From JABMMZ01 sp044368575 (GTDB taxonomy: Bacteria > Bacteroidota > Bacteroidia > NS11-12g > UBA955), in NCBI GenBank assembly GCA_044368575.1, contig JBIPPH010000007.1, forward strand, positions 1 through 64,000: DNA of 64,000 nt, in the 5' to 3' direction. Within the stretch, counting starts at the first letter, position 1, and every line of letters starts with the position of its first letter. Made by a program: the position numbers and the translations under genes. Below the pieces are notes generated by a model. The model was not told the origin of the DNA. It was given only the letters and a program-made list of their open reading frames with translations, and searched no databases. This document shows positions 52,794 to 61,018 of the stretch, piece by piece.

Positions 52794-54240
52794 TGTTTTG
52801 GTTCTGATAAATAATGATGAGTTGATGTATGTCTTCGTCTGCTAATAGTTCGGCATCAAACCATTTTAGGGTGTCGATTCCGTCTTCAAAGTTATGAATT
52901 AATTGTGAAAGCAAACGCTCTTTGTTTTGTTTACTTGGGTTTTCAATAAAATTAATGGCGCCATGAACAATGTCTAGCTCTTCTTGGTAGTTTTTGGTTT
53001 TATCGACAATTTGAAAAATATCTTCTAATAAATCTGTGTAAAGCTCTCTAAAGAAGAAGCCCGCTAGTTCGACCCAGTGTTGCAGAATGAGATTAGGAGA
53101 GGTTCTTTTAAGGTTATTATAAATGTGTTCTAATTTTAAGTACTCTAGATTAAAAGCAAGACATTGGAATAAGCAGAAGATATTTTCGAAGTCATCCTTG
53201 TCAATTTTAAAAACACTGTTAAAAAATACACTTGCTTTTAAATAGTCGTGTTCAAGCATGTAAGATTTACCTTTTAAAAACAAGTATTCAGAAATCAGGT
53301 TTTCCATTTCTTTTGCTTGATCTAAGTAATAACGGGCTTTAAGAGGCTCTTCTGCTTTAATGTAACATCTAGCGGCGCATACATATGGATACAAATCATC
53401 TTGGTCTTTAAAGGATGACAAGAAATGATCAACAGCTAATTGATAAGCTGCTTTTTCTTCGTATAAAGCCCCTAAATTAAAATGCGCATTCTTGGCTTCA
53501 CTGCTAGATAAAGTTGCATACTCATATGCAGATTCAGCTTCTAGTTTATTGCCAGTGATTTCATGAAATTTACCCAGGTTAAACCAACTGTAGTGATCGT
53601 AAGGATTAAGATCTATCCTTTTTTTGAAATAGTCAATCGCTTGTTCATATTGATTAATTGCAATAAAATTAAAAGCCAATTGCTCGTATAATGATTCGTT
53701 TTTTGGGTAGCTCTGCAAACCTTTTTCTATTAATAGATTGGCTTGTTTGATTTGGTTGTTCTGACACAACATTTGAGCATATGAAGTATAAATATCTACC
53801 ACATATTCTTCATCGTCAAATTCAGAGTATTCTAGCGCCAATTTGAAGGATTCTTCTGCTTCATTAATTCTGTCTAATTCTAAAAGTGTTTCAGCTTCAA
53901 CTTTTAAGATGAATGAATTATAGGGTTCGTAAAGTTTTGCAGTTTTAATGTAGTCAAGCGCTTCTTCATATTCGTGAGCATGAGATAATATATGCGCTTT
54001 TTCAAGCAATACACTTGACTTATTTGGATATAGCATAAGACCATGGTCTACAATTTTGACATGGTTATTATGCTGACCTGAAAAGAAAAAATGATTGGAA
54101 AGAATTTCAATATCCTCTTCAGAAAAATAAACAGAATCATCTTGCTCTAGTAATTTAAATCGCTCCAGACAATCCTTAACGCGCTCTTTGGCAGCCATGT
54201 CATCATACTCCATTTCGCTATCATCGTAGTCGCCAAACAT
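52786..54240 (-). CDS. Tetratricopeptide-repeat protein
   Basis: The 484-residue acidic protein has no signal peptide, beginning MFGDYDDSEMEYDDMAAK. About ten TPR units are visible from residue 60 onward, for example ALDYIKTAKLYEPYNSFIL, QAIDYFKKRIDLNPYDHYSWFNLGKFHE and AKNAHFNLGALYEEKAAYQLAVDHF. TPR proteins of this kind scaffold protein complexes. It leads the operon with comA and yqeY, but nothing links it mechanistically to them. A TAGATTTG box (minus strand 54255-54262) stands 14 bases before the ATG and may be its -7 element. Confidence 0.88.
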   Translation of the reverse strand: MFGDYDDSEMEYDDMAAKERVKDCLERFKLLEQDDSVYFSEEDIEILSNHFFFSGQHNNHVKIVDHGLMLYPNKSSVLLEKAHILSHAHEYEEALDYIKTAKLYEPYNSFILKVEAETLLELDRINEAEESFKLALEYSEFDDEEYVVDIYTSYAQMLCQNNQIKQANLLIEKGLQSYPKNESLYEQLAFNFIAINQYEQAIDYFKKRIDLNPYDHYSWFNLGKFHEITGNKLEAESAYEYATLSSSEAKNAHFNLGALYEEKAAYQLAVDHFLSSFKDQDDLYPYVCAARCYIKAEEPLKARYYLDQAKEMENLISEYLFLKGKSYMLEHDYLKASVFFNSVFKIDKDDFENIFCLFQCLAFNLEYLKLEHIYNNLKRTSPNLILQHWVELAGFFFRELYTDLLEDIFQIVDKTKNYQEELDIVHGAINFIENPSKQNKERLLSQLIHNFEDGIDTLKWFDAELLADEDIHQLIIIYQNQNNE

Positions 54241-54310
54241 GTTGTTATTTGAAACAAATCTATGAAATGAAGAGCAGACTTATTCCACCACCTATCCACC
54301 AAAAGACAAT

Positions 54311-54342
54311 AAAAAAACCGTATCAATCGATACGGTTTTTTT
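54311..54342. terminator. Strong symmetrical terminator after the H1-like gene
   Basis: CCGTATC (54318-54324) and GATACGG (54329-54335) form a GC-containing stem with a 4-base loop, flanked by seven A and seven T, so it can act in both directions. It lies 22 bases beyond the stop of the leftward histone-like gene and before the TPR gene, insulating the two units. Confidence 0.88.
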
Positions 54343-54363
54343 GAGAGGTTAACAGTTAAAGAA

Positions 54364-54669
54364 TTACTTCTTTTTAGCTGATTTTTTTGCTTTAGCTTTT
54401 GCTTTTGGAGCAGCTTTAGCTTTAGCCTTTGGAGCAGCTTTAGCTTTAGCTTTTGCTTTTGGAGCAGCTTTAGCTTTAGCTTTAGCCTTTGGAGCAGCTT
54501 TAGCTTTTGGAGCAGCTTTAGCTTTCGCTTTAGGAGCAGCTTTTGCTTTAGCTTTTGCTTTTGGAGCAGCTTTAGCTTTCGCTTTTGGAGCAGCTTTCGC
54601 TTTAGCTTTTGCTTTCGGTGCTGCTTTAGTAGCTTTTGCTTTAGCAGCTGGTTTTTTGGTTGTTGCCAT
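54364..54669 (-). CDS. Histone H1-like Lys/Ala/Pro-rich nucleoid protein
   Basis: The 101-residue protein consists almost only of Lys, Ala and Pro. After MATTKKPAAKAKATK come nine AAPK units, each extended by one to three AK dipeptides, and a basic end (KKSAKKK). No acidic residues or aromatic residues are present. This composition matches eukaryotic H1 C-terminal tails and bacterial H1-like proteins (such as chlamydial Hc2 and the AlgP/AlgR3-type tails), which bind DNA non-specifically and compact it. The gene sits 24 bases after a SET-domain gene in the same direction and ends before a strong terminator. I infer nucleoid binding; the composition would also fit RNA or polyphosphate binding. 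Confidence 0.8.
   Translation of the reverse strand: MATTKKPAAKAKATKAAPKAKAKAKAAPKAKAKAAPKAKAKAKAAPKAKAKAAPKAKAAPKAKAKAKAAPKAKAKAKAAPKAKAKAAPKAKAKAKKSAKKK
54385..54624 (-). repeat. In-frame AAPK(AK)n tandem repeat within the H1-like gene
   Basis: Nine units of 30, 24, 30, 24, 18, 30, 30, 24 and about 30 bases encode AAPK followed by one to three AK. All step sizes are multiples of 6 bases, the size of one AK, so the array can grow or shrink by slippage without losing frame. On the + strand it reads as repeated GGAGCAGCTTTAGC-like blocks. Confidence 0.9.
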
Positions 54670-54693
54670 ATTATATATTAATTAATGGGTTTT

Positions 54694-55074
54694 TTAATTG
54701 AGATCGGCATGCATGTCACCGTAATCAATGGTGATTTCTTCACCAGCTTTGATTGTTTTTAGTGCTGTAAATTCCATCATACCTGTTTTTAAATTTATGT
54801 TGTAATCTGCATTCGATTTTTTCGAATGGTTGTATAAAGATCCAAATCCAAGAAGTAGTGCCACACTTTTTTTTCTAGAGTTCCAAACAAAAGTATAGTT
54901 CTCTAAAATATGTCCTACTAGTTGTTGATGTTCTTTACGCGTCAACTCGATTACAGGGCAAAGTTCAATAAGATCACCTTTCTTTAAAACTTTAGATGTA
55001 AACACACCCCTTCCTTTGTGTCCTGCATTCGATACAATTAAAAAATCGTTTTTAACCAATTGTTCTTTTTTCAC
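54694..55074 (-). CDS. SET-domain protein lysine methyltransferase
   Basis: The 126-residue protein is a minimal SET domain with all core motifs: GRGVF at 21-25 (start of the SAM site), LYNHSKKSNADY around 80-91 (the NHS motif forming the pseudoknot) and AGEEITIDYGD at 110-120 with the catalytic-pocket Tyr118. There is no pre- or post-SET cysteine cluster. SET enzymes transfer methyl groups from SAM to protein lysines. Chlamydial NUE, a bacterial SET protein, methylates histone-like Hc1/Hc2. The gene immediately downstream encodes a Lys-rich H1-like protein, a fitting substrate. A TAATTTTG box (minus strand 55093-55100) precedes the gene. Confidence 0.88.
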   Translation of the reverse strand: MKKEQLVKNDFLIVSNAGHKGRGVFTSKVLKKGDLIELCPVIELTRKEHQQLVGHILENYTFVWNSRKKSVALLLGFGSLYNHSKKSNADYNINLKTGMMEFTALKTIKAGEEITIDYGDMHADLN

Positions 55075-55092
55075 TTATTTAGTATATCGGTT

Positions 55093-55100
55093 CAAAATTA
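55093..55100 (-). promoter_or_regulatory. Possible -7 box of the SET/H1-like operon
   Basis: On the minus strand TAATTTTG matches TAnnTTTG and ends 18 bases before the SET start codon. A matching TTTG is not evident upstream. The surrounding 206-base AT-rich intergenic region also contains TTAGT-TG-ACTAA (55181-55192), a possible operator, and the terminator-like hairpin of the upstream gene. Confidence 0.4.
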
Positions 55101-55199
55101 TAGAACATTCCGAAACTATTGTGAATGCTATAAAATATCTATTAACAACTTATCAAAAACGACTTGTAAAAGAAGTCAAATTAGTTGACTAAATATTTT

Positions 55200-55244
55200 A
55201 AAAAATAATTCACATTAGCATTTCAATTCACTTTTAATGTGAAT
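55200..55244 (-). terminator. Weak terminator of the GNAT gene
   Basis: ATTCACATTA (55208-55217) and TAATGTGAAT (55235-55244) are perfect 10-base complements around a 17-base loop. On the minus strand they are followed by TATTTTTT. The stem is AT-rich, so it could also be an operator dyad upstream of the SET gene. Confidence 0.45.
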
Positions 55245-55280
55245 AAAATCTAAAATAAATTGAAAAATTTGAAGAATAAA

Positions 55281-55790
55281 TTAACAAGACTGGATAAGCT
55301 TCTTCATGATAAAATCATTCATAACATATCCATTTCCAATATCAAAATCTGCAACAGATTCTATTGTAAATCCATTTTTAAAATAGAAGTTTATACTTTT
55401 AAAATTTTGTCTGTTAACTGTTAATTTGAAACAATTAAAACTTGATTTTGAATCTTTATTGATGGTAATTTCAAGTAAGTTCAAACTTTTGCTACCTACT
55501 GATTTTCCTTGATATTCAGGCAATATGTAATACTTATTGATGAAACATATTTGATCTGCTTGAAGGGTATAGGCAATAAATCCAACGGCTTGTTCATGGC
55601 TCATTATAAAATTAAAAACTTGCCCTTCATTTACTTGTTTGATCAAAGCATCATGGCTGTAAAATTTATTCAGCATGTATTGAACTTGAGCTTCACCTAT
55701 GATATCAATATAATGGTGTTGCCAAATGATTTTAGCCATAGCGGCTATGTCATCTAATGCAGCATCAGATGTTTTTAAAAGGCTAATCAT
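55281..55790 (-). CDS. GNAT-family N-acetyltransferase
   Basis: The 169-residue protein has the GNAT core: AVGFIAYTLQADQICFINKYYILPEYQGKSVGSKSLNLLE, where QGKSVGS is the acetyl-CoA pyrophosphate loop, followed by FKLTVNRQNFKSINFYFKNGFTIE. The N-terminal IIWQHHYIDIIGEAQVQYML is seen in acetyltransferases of the RimI/YhbS type. Substrate unknown. It begins 7 bases after the stop of the C1 peptidase gene and is probably cotranscribed with it. Base composition is AT-richer than its neighbours. Confidence 0.87.
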   Translation of the reverse strand: MISLLKTSDAALDDIAAMAKIIWQHHYIDIIGEAQVQYMLNKFYSHDALIKQVNEGQVFNFIMSHEQAVGFIAYTLQADQICFINKYYILPEYQGKSVGSKSLNLLEITINKDSKSSFNCFKLTVNRQNFKSINFYFKNGFTIESVADFDIGNGYVMNDFIMKKLIQSC

Positions 55791-55797
55791 TTAAGAT

Positions 55798-56988
55798 TTA
55801 GTTAATGCCTAATTTTTTTGCAATGTCTTTTGGAATTGCATTTTTATGAATAAAAATATTGAGTGTTTTGTATCTGAAATACGGCATAGAACAATACAAA
55901 TATCCACCACAGTCATTACCAGTTCCCCAACTATTTTTTATTTTAAAGTAGGTATTGCCATTTTGATCTTTCACCAAACCAGTAGCATGCATGCCATGGT
56001 CATCAGTGGTTTGATAATTATCAAAGGCAATTTGTCTGAGTGAATCATTGATGATTTTTTCAGCCATAGGTTTATCAAATGCTGAACCTGATCTTAATGC
56101 GCCAGCATCATTAAAAGCTTTGTTGTCTTTGCCAACTTGAGTAATTAAAGAATCGTGAACAGGCACAATTGCAACACCATTTTTAAATGAAAATCCTTTT
56201 TCACTTACGTCTGCACCCCAAGCCCAAGTGTAACCATTCATTAGTGAAGATTCAGCTACCTTCTGAAGTTCATCAAGTGGTAAATTATAGCTTTGCATCA
56301 TGGCCCAATTGTCTTGAACTTCAATTGCAAAACTGCTGTAATAAGGGTGGTGAGTAAAAGAAGTTAAAGACACATAGTCCTTCATATTTAATCCTAAATA
56401 TTGAGCATAAGTTTGCGGTGTATAGGTTTTGTTGTCAACTGTAAATGTTTTAGGAACGGCACCTAAATAGGCATCAATAGCGCCTTCGAAGGCTGGTTTC
56501 CATGCAGTTGTTAATTTGCCTTGAGGGTTGTTTTTTACAGCATCAACTATACCTTTTAATACAGCATCCATTTCAGCATGATTGTGTTTATCATAACCAT
56601 AATTTAAACCTTTGTATGCTGATTCAGGCACTATACCATAATGTTGAATCACCCATGGTAAATCTAAAAATGCACCGCCTGGTCCAAAATTATGAAGGCC
56701 ATTCATACGCACATACATGTCTGCTTTTCCAACATAGGCATTGCGCACAACAAACATTTCACTCAAATTGAATTTACCTTTTCCCATTCTCATCAATTCA
56801 CTTTCAAAAAAGGATAAACTTGAAAAGCTCCAACATGTACTAGTTCTGCTTTGATCTTGCACATCTTGAGCATCAAGATTGGCCATTACTTTGAATAAGT
56901 AGCCGCCGTTCTTTTTGTTTCTTAAAGTGTCTTGAGCGTTTGATTGAGCACAGATTAGTGTGGTAAGGCAAATGAATAAGTATTTCAT
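55798..56988 (-). CDS. Secreted C1-family (bleomycin hydrolase/aminopeptidase C-like) cysteine peptidase
   Basis: The 396-residue peptidase has a signal peptide (MKYLFICLTTLICAQSNAQ). Catalytic Cys52 lies in SRTSTCWSFSSLSFFESELMRMGKG, the bleomycin-hydrolase form of the papain active site; the His is in TDDHGMHATGLVKDQNG and the Asn in YFKIKNSWGTGNDCGG. Cytosolic PepC is normally a hexamer; here the exported version is typical of Bacteroidota and probably trims peptides in the periplasm. It diverges from a GNAT gene across 36 bases. Confidence 0.92.
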   Translation of the reverse strand: MKYLFICLTTLICAQSNAQDTLRNKKNGGYLFKVMANLDAQDVQDQSRTSTCWSFSSLSFFESELMRMGKGKFNLSEMFVVRNAYVGKADMYVRMNGLHNFGPGGAFLDLPWVIQHYGIVPESAYKGLNYGYDKHNHAEMDAVLKGIVDAVKNNPQGKLTTAWKPAFEGAIDAYLGAVPKTFTVDNKTYTPQTYAQYLGLNMKDYVSLTSFTHHPYYSSFAIEVQDNWAMMQSYNLPLDELQKVAESSLMNGYTWAWGADVSEKGFSFKNGVAIVPVHDSLITQVGKDNKAFNDAGALRSGSAFDKPMAEKIINDSLRQIAFDNYQTTDDHGMHATGLVKDQNGNTYFKIKNSWGTGNDCGGYLYCSMPYFRYKTLNIFIHKNAIPKDIAKKLGIN

Positions 56989-57024
56989 GGTTAACTCTTA
57001 ATTAATGCTCAAATTTGCATAAAA

Positions 57025-57486
57025 ATGGAGAATAAGACAAATAATATTGAAGCCTTAAATTTTGAATGTAAAGTATTAGTGTTTGGTTCAGAAGATCAGC
57101 AACTAAGTTTACGATTAAGAGAGCAGGTTTTAAGAGCACCTCTAGGTTTAACATTTTCAGAACAAGATCTTCTGCATGAAGATGAACAAATTCACATAGC
57201 GGGGTATTCAAACAATAGCTTATGTGCCATACTATTACTTAAACCAGATGGCCATGCGCTTAAGATGAGACAAGTTGCTGTAGAACCAATATTTCAAGGC
57301 AAAGGCATTGGTAAAACATTGGTTCGATTTGCAGAGCAGTTGGCTCAAATGGAAGGCTATTCCAAAATCCATTTGCATGCACGAGATACTGCCATTCCCT
57401 TTTATTTGAGTTTGCGTTATCATCTGCAAGGAGAAGGGTTCTCTGAAGTTGGCATTCCGCACCACTACATGTATAAAGATCTTTAA
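57025..57486 (+). CDS. GNAT-family N-acetyltransferase
   Basis: The 153-residue protein carries a GNAT domain: LSLRLREQVLRAPLGLTFSEQDL at the N-terminus (resembling the ElaA-type opening), LKMRQVAVEPIFQGKGIGKTLVRFAEQLA with the acetyl-CoA loop QGKGIGK, and HARDTAIPFYLSLRYHLQGEGFSEVGIPHHYMYK. The substrate is not predictable; related proteins are often called small-molecule acetyltransferases. Confidence 0.9.
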   Translation: MENKTNNIEALNFECKVLVFGSEDQQLSLRLREQVLRAPLGLTFSEQDLLHEDEQIHIAGYSNNSLCAILLLKPDGHALKMRQVAVEPIFQGKGIGKTLVRFAEQLAQMEGYSKIHLHARDTAIPFYLSLRYHLQGEGFSEVGIPHHYMYKDL

Positions 57487-57567
57487 CTTGTAAATGCAGG
57501 CTTTCATGGAATTTTTCTGACAACATCACATTTTTAATTATTTTTGACCTTCTATACTTTTCGACAA

Positions 57568-60492
57568 ATGAAACAATTAAGTTTATTCTTATTAATGGTA
57601 TTGGGCTTGAACCTATCGGCTCAAGTTAACTACAATACCTATGGCAAACGAACTCACGGTAATTACACCTATTCTGTAGTTACAGGTGATCCTACCCAAT
57701 CAAGATGGTATGTATTGCCAAATGGTTTGACAGTGATTTTAGCAGTCAACAAAGACATGCCTAGAATTCAAACTATGGTGGTTACCAAAGCTGGTAGCAA
57801 AAACGATCCTTCAGACAACACGGGTTTAGCACACTATTTAGAGCACATGTTGTTCAAGGGTACAGATAAATATGGTACTCAAGACTATGCTAAAGAAAAA
57901 GTATACTTAGATCAAATTGATGCTTTGTATGAACAATATAACAAAACACAAGATCCAAGCAAACGTCAATCCATCTACAGACAAATCGACTCAGTGAGTG
58001 GTTTGGCTTCAAAATACAGTGTTGCCAATGAGTTTGATAAAATGTGTCAAGGTATTGGCGCTCAAGGTACCAATGCTTTTACCAGTGTAGAACAAACTGT
58101 TTATATTAATGATATTCCATCCAACAGAATACACCAATGGATAGAAATTGAATCAGAAAGATACAGAAATCCAGTTTTGAGATTGTTCCATACTGAGCTT
58201 GAAGCTGTGTATGAAGAGAAAAATATTTCATTAGACAATGATGGAGAAGAAGCCTATGAAAAAATGATGGCCTCATTATTTAAAGCACATCCTTATGGCA
58301 CACAAACCACAATTGGTACAGTTGAGCACCTTAAAAATCCATCTTTGATTAAAATTAGAAATTACTTCAACACGTATTATGTGCCTAATAATATGGCAGT
58401 GATTATGGTGGGTGATTTTGTGCCGGAAGAAGTGATTGAAATGGTTGACAAACATTTTTCATACATGCAAGCTAAACCAGTTCCGCCTTTCAATTTCCAA
58501 ATGGAATATCCTAGAGGAAGACCTGATAGTATTTCTGTGGTAGGTCCTGATGCAGCCAATTTAATGTTGGGCTGGCGTTTTGATGGCGCTGCTTCAAGAC
58601 AAGCCATATTATTACGCATAGTAGACTTATTGCTTAACAACAGCAAAGCAGGTTTAATTGATTTGAATTTGGTGAAGGAGCAAAAAGTATTAAGCGCGAA
58701 TTCTTCTCCTGAAATCATGAAAGATTATTCTGTTCATTTCTTAATGGGTAAACCAAAAGAAGGTCAAACTTTAGAAGAGGTTAAAGAGCTTTTATTGGCT
58801 CAAATCAATAAAATCAAAAAAGGTGAATTCGACGAAAATTTACTTAAAGGTATCATCGCCAACGCAATGGTTGAGAATATTCAAAAGTATGAAGACAACC
58901 AAGGGGTAGCATTTGATTTATTAGATGCTTTTGTTACCGATAGAGCATGGAAAGATGTTTTGAATATCAATTACGAAATGTCTCAAGTGAAGAAGCAAGA
59001 AATTGTAGATTTTGTCAATGAATTTTACACCAATGGCTATACAGTTGTCTATAAGCGCACAGGTGAAGATACTAAGCAAAATAAGATTGAAAAACCTGCT
59101 ATCACTGAAGTAGAGTTAAACCGCGATAAATCATCTCAATTTGTAATTGATTTATTGTCAGAAGAGGTAGATTCTATCCATCCTGCTTACTTAGATTTCA
59201 ATAAAGATTTGTCTAAAGGAAAAATTGGCAATGTTGAATTGTTATACAAAAAGAATGACAAGAACCAATTATTCAATTTGTATTACTTAGTAGATATGGG
59301 TAGATATAATTTCAAAAAATTACCACTTGCCTTAGAATACTTGCAATTTTTAGGTACCGATAAATATTCGGCCAATGAATTAAGTATGAAGTTTTATCAG
59401 TTGGCTTGTAATTTTAGTATCAGTGCTGGCGAAGATCAAAGCTATTTAACTTTAACAGGTCCTCAACAAAATTTCAATGAGGCCTTGGCTTTATTCGAAG
59501 ATTTATTACAAAATGCAAAACCAGATAATAAAGCTTTAAAAGAGTATGTAGGCAGAATTTTAAAATCAAGGGAAGATGCTAAATTAAACAAACGCATGGT
59601 GTCTTCAGCCTTAAGTACATATGCTTTATATGGTGCTAATAATCCTAGAACCTATATTTTATCTAATGAAGAATTAAAGGCCTTGACTGCTACTGAATTG
59701 GTAGGTATAATCAAAGGCTTCTGCAATTTCAAACATCAAATTTTATACTATGGCCCATCAGATCAAACAGTCATTTCAGCTGATATAGCCAAATTACATA
59801 AGCAACCAAGCCAGTTCTTACCAACCCCTAAAGCTGTTGAATTTAAACCACTTCAATACACTAAAAATACAGTGTACTTTACCCATTTTGATATGGTTCA
59901 GGCTGAAATTAATTGGCGCTCTGGTGCTAATGCGTTTGATTTAAATAGATTGCCAATTGTATCAGCTTATAATGAATATTTTGGTGGAGGAATGAGTAGT
60001 GTTGTTTTCCAAGAAATCAGAGAATCTAGAGCATTGGCTTATTCTACTTATTCAGTATATAGTGCGGCAAGCGAAAAAAATAAAAATGATATTGCATTAG
60101 CTTATGTTGGCACCCAAGCCGATAAACTTAATGATGCCATCAAAGCGATGACAGAATTACTTACCAATATGCCTGAAAACGAAGAGAGTTTTAATCAAGC
60201 TAAGCAGGCTATTTTAAGCAATATAGAATCTGAAAGAATCATTAAAAGTGGCATCCTATTCCAATATCTTGATGCCCAAGATAAAGGGGTAGACTATGAC
60301 TACAGAAAAATGGTTTATGAAACAGTTAAGACCATAACTTTTGATCAAGTAAAAGCCTTTCAGATGCAGAACATTAAAAGCCGTAATTGGGGCATTGCTG
60401 TAGTTGGTTCTAAAGACAAAATCAAAGAAGCAGATTTAAAACAATATGGTGAGTTTAAAGCCGTAAGTTTAAAAGAGATTTTTGGTTATTAA
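57568..60492 (+). CDS. M16-family (insulinase-like) zinc peptidase
   Basis: Started at ATG 57568 (MKQLSLFLLMVLGLNLSAQ signal peptide, 974 residues); a TTG at 57544 is less likely. The first M16 domain has the inverted zinc motif HYLEH (His89, Glu92, His93) in NTGLAHYLEHMLFKGTDKYG, with the distal Glu region ELEAVYEEKNISLDND. Two to four M16 halves follow, including FGGGMSSVVFQEIRESRALAYSTYSVYS in the C-terminal half, which closes the chamber without zinc. Such pitrilysin-type enzymes degrade peptides of up to some tens of residues in the periplasm. A strong terminator follows. Confidence 0.94.
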   Translation: MKQLSLFLLMVLGLNLSAQVNYNTYGKRTHGNYTYSVVTGDPTQSRWYVLPNGLTVILAVNKDMPRIQTMVVTKAGSKNDPSDNTGLAHYLEHMLFKGTDKYGTQDYAKEKVYLDQIDALYEQYNKTQDPSKRQSIYRQIDSVSGLASKYSVANEFDKMCQGIGAQGTNAFTSVEQTVYINDIPSNRIHQWIEIESERYRNPVLRLFHTELEAVYEEKNISLDNDGEEAYEKMMASLFKAHPYGTQTTIGTVEHLKNPSLIKIRNYFNTYYVPNNMAVIMVGDFVPEEVIEMVDKHFSYMQAKPVPPFNFQMEYPRGRPDSISVVGPDAANLMLGWRFDGAASRQAILLRIVDLLLNNSKAGLIDLNLVKEQKVLSANSSPEIMKDYSVHFLMGKPKEGQTLEEVKELLLAQINKIKKGEFDENLLKGIIANAMVENIQKYEDNQGVAFDLLDAFVTDRAWKDVLNINYEMSQVKKQEIVDFVNEFYTNGYTVVYKRTGEDTKQNKIEKPAITEVELNRDKSSQFVIDLLSEEVDSIHPAYLDFNKDLSKGKIGNVELLYKKNDKNQLFNLYYLVDMGRYNFKKLPLALEYLQFLGTDKYSANELSMKFYQLACNFSISAGEDQSYLTLTGPQQNFNEALALFEDLLQNAKPDNKALKEYVGRILKSREDAKLNKRMVSSALSTYALYGANNPRTYILSNEELKALTATELVGIIKGFCNFKHQILYYGPSDQTVISADIAKLHKQPSQFLPTPKAVEFKPLQYTKNTVYFTHFDMVQAEINWRSGANAFDLNRLPIVSAYNEYFGGGMSSVVFQEIRESRALAYSTYSVYSAASEKNKNDIALAYVGTQADKLNDAIKAMTELLTNMPENEESFNQAKQAILSNIESERIIKSGILFQYLDAQDKGVDYDYRKMVYETVKTITFDQVKAFQMQNIKSRNWGIAVVGSKDKIKEADLKQYGEFKAVSLKEIFGY

Positions 60493-60511
60493 TTCACACA
60501 TTCAATACAAT

Positions 60512-60544
60512 AAAAAAAGGGGTTATTAATTAACCCCTTTTTTT
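60512..60544. terminator. Bidirectional terminator between the M16 peptidase and the membrane protein gene
   Basis: GGGGTTA (60519-60525) and TAACCCC (60531-60537) with a 5-base loop, preceded by seven A and followed by seven T. It can end both convergent transcripts. Confidence 0.92.
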
Positions 60545-60569
60545 ATGCTTTTAATTATCGGCAATTACA

Positions 60570-60998
60570 TTAAAATCTGCTCCAAGGAATGCCAGCTAAT
60601 AAGCAAACCATTGAAATGCCTATAAAGATCAAACTAAATTTTTTAACTAAGGCTTGTTGGTCAGTGTTTTTGATTTTAGCATAGGCAACATGAGCCATTA
60701 CAAATGCCACTAACATTAATACAAAATGCTCAACTGCTATTTTTCTAATAGCAGAGGTTGACATAACGTGTCCCATGCCTTCAGAAAAGGCTTTAATGCC
60801 AAATGGGCTATCACCAAAATACAATAAAAATCCGAGCGTTAACTGTAAATCACAAATTATCATAAAGATCAGAGCTGGCAATTTACTTTTGCTGCTGTGT
60901 TCTTGGTTCAATTGAGGCAGAACCATAGCCAATGCACCTGCCACTAATACCAACCATCTGGTATGTGAGTGTGCGCCAAGTAAAACTGAATAATCCAT
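60570..60998 (-). CDS. Four-helix membrane protein, conserved in Bacteroidota
   Basis: The 142-residue protein has four hydrophobic helices and the family features HSHTRWLVLVAGALAMVLPQL, LQLTLGFLLYFG, a KIAVEHFVLMLVAFVMAHV helix and a terminal LLAGIPWSRF. I recognise it as a Bacteroidota family with conserved His in helices 1 and 3, sometimes called cytochrome-b-like, but heme binding is not established. It is 20 bases upstream of dxs in reading direction from... the same strand as dxs and lies just downstream of it, so they may share a transcript. Confidence 0.7.
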   Translation of the reverse strand: MDYSVLLGAHSHTRWLVLVAGALAMVLPQLNQEHSSKSKLPALIFMIICDLQLTLGFLLYFGDSPFGIKAFSEGMGHVMSTSAIRKIAVEHFVLMLVAFVMAHVAYAKIKNTDQQALVKKFSLIFIGISMVCLLAGIPWSRF

Positions 60999-61018
60999 AA
61001 TGTTTAAAATGTATAGGT

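Noticed and set aside
54364..54669. CRISPR array or satellite DNA
   Set aside because: The regular repeats are in frame, have no unique spacers, and encode a coherent Lys/Ala/Pro protein with start, stop and terminator.
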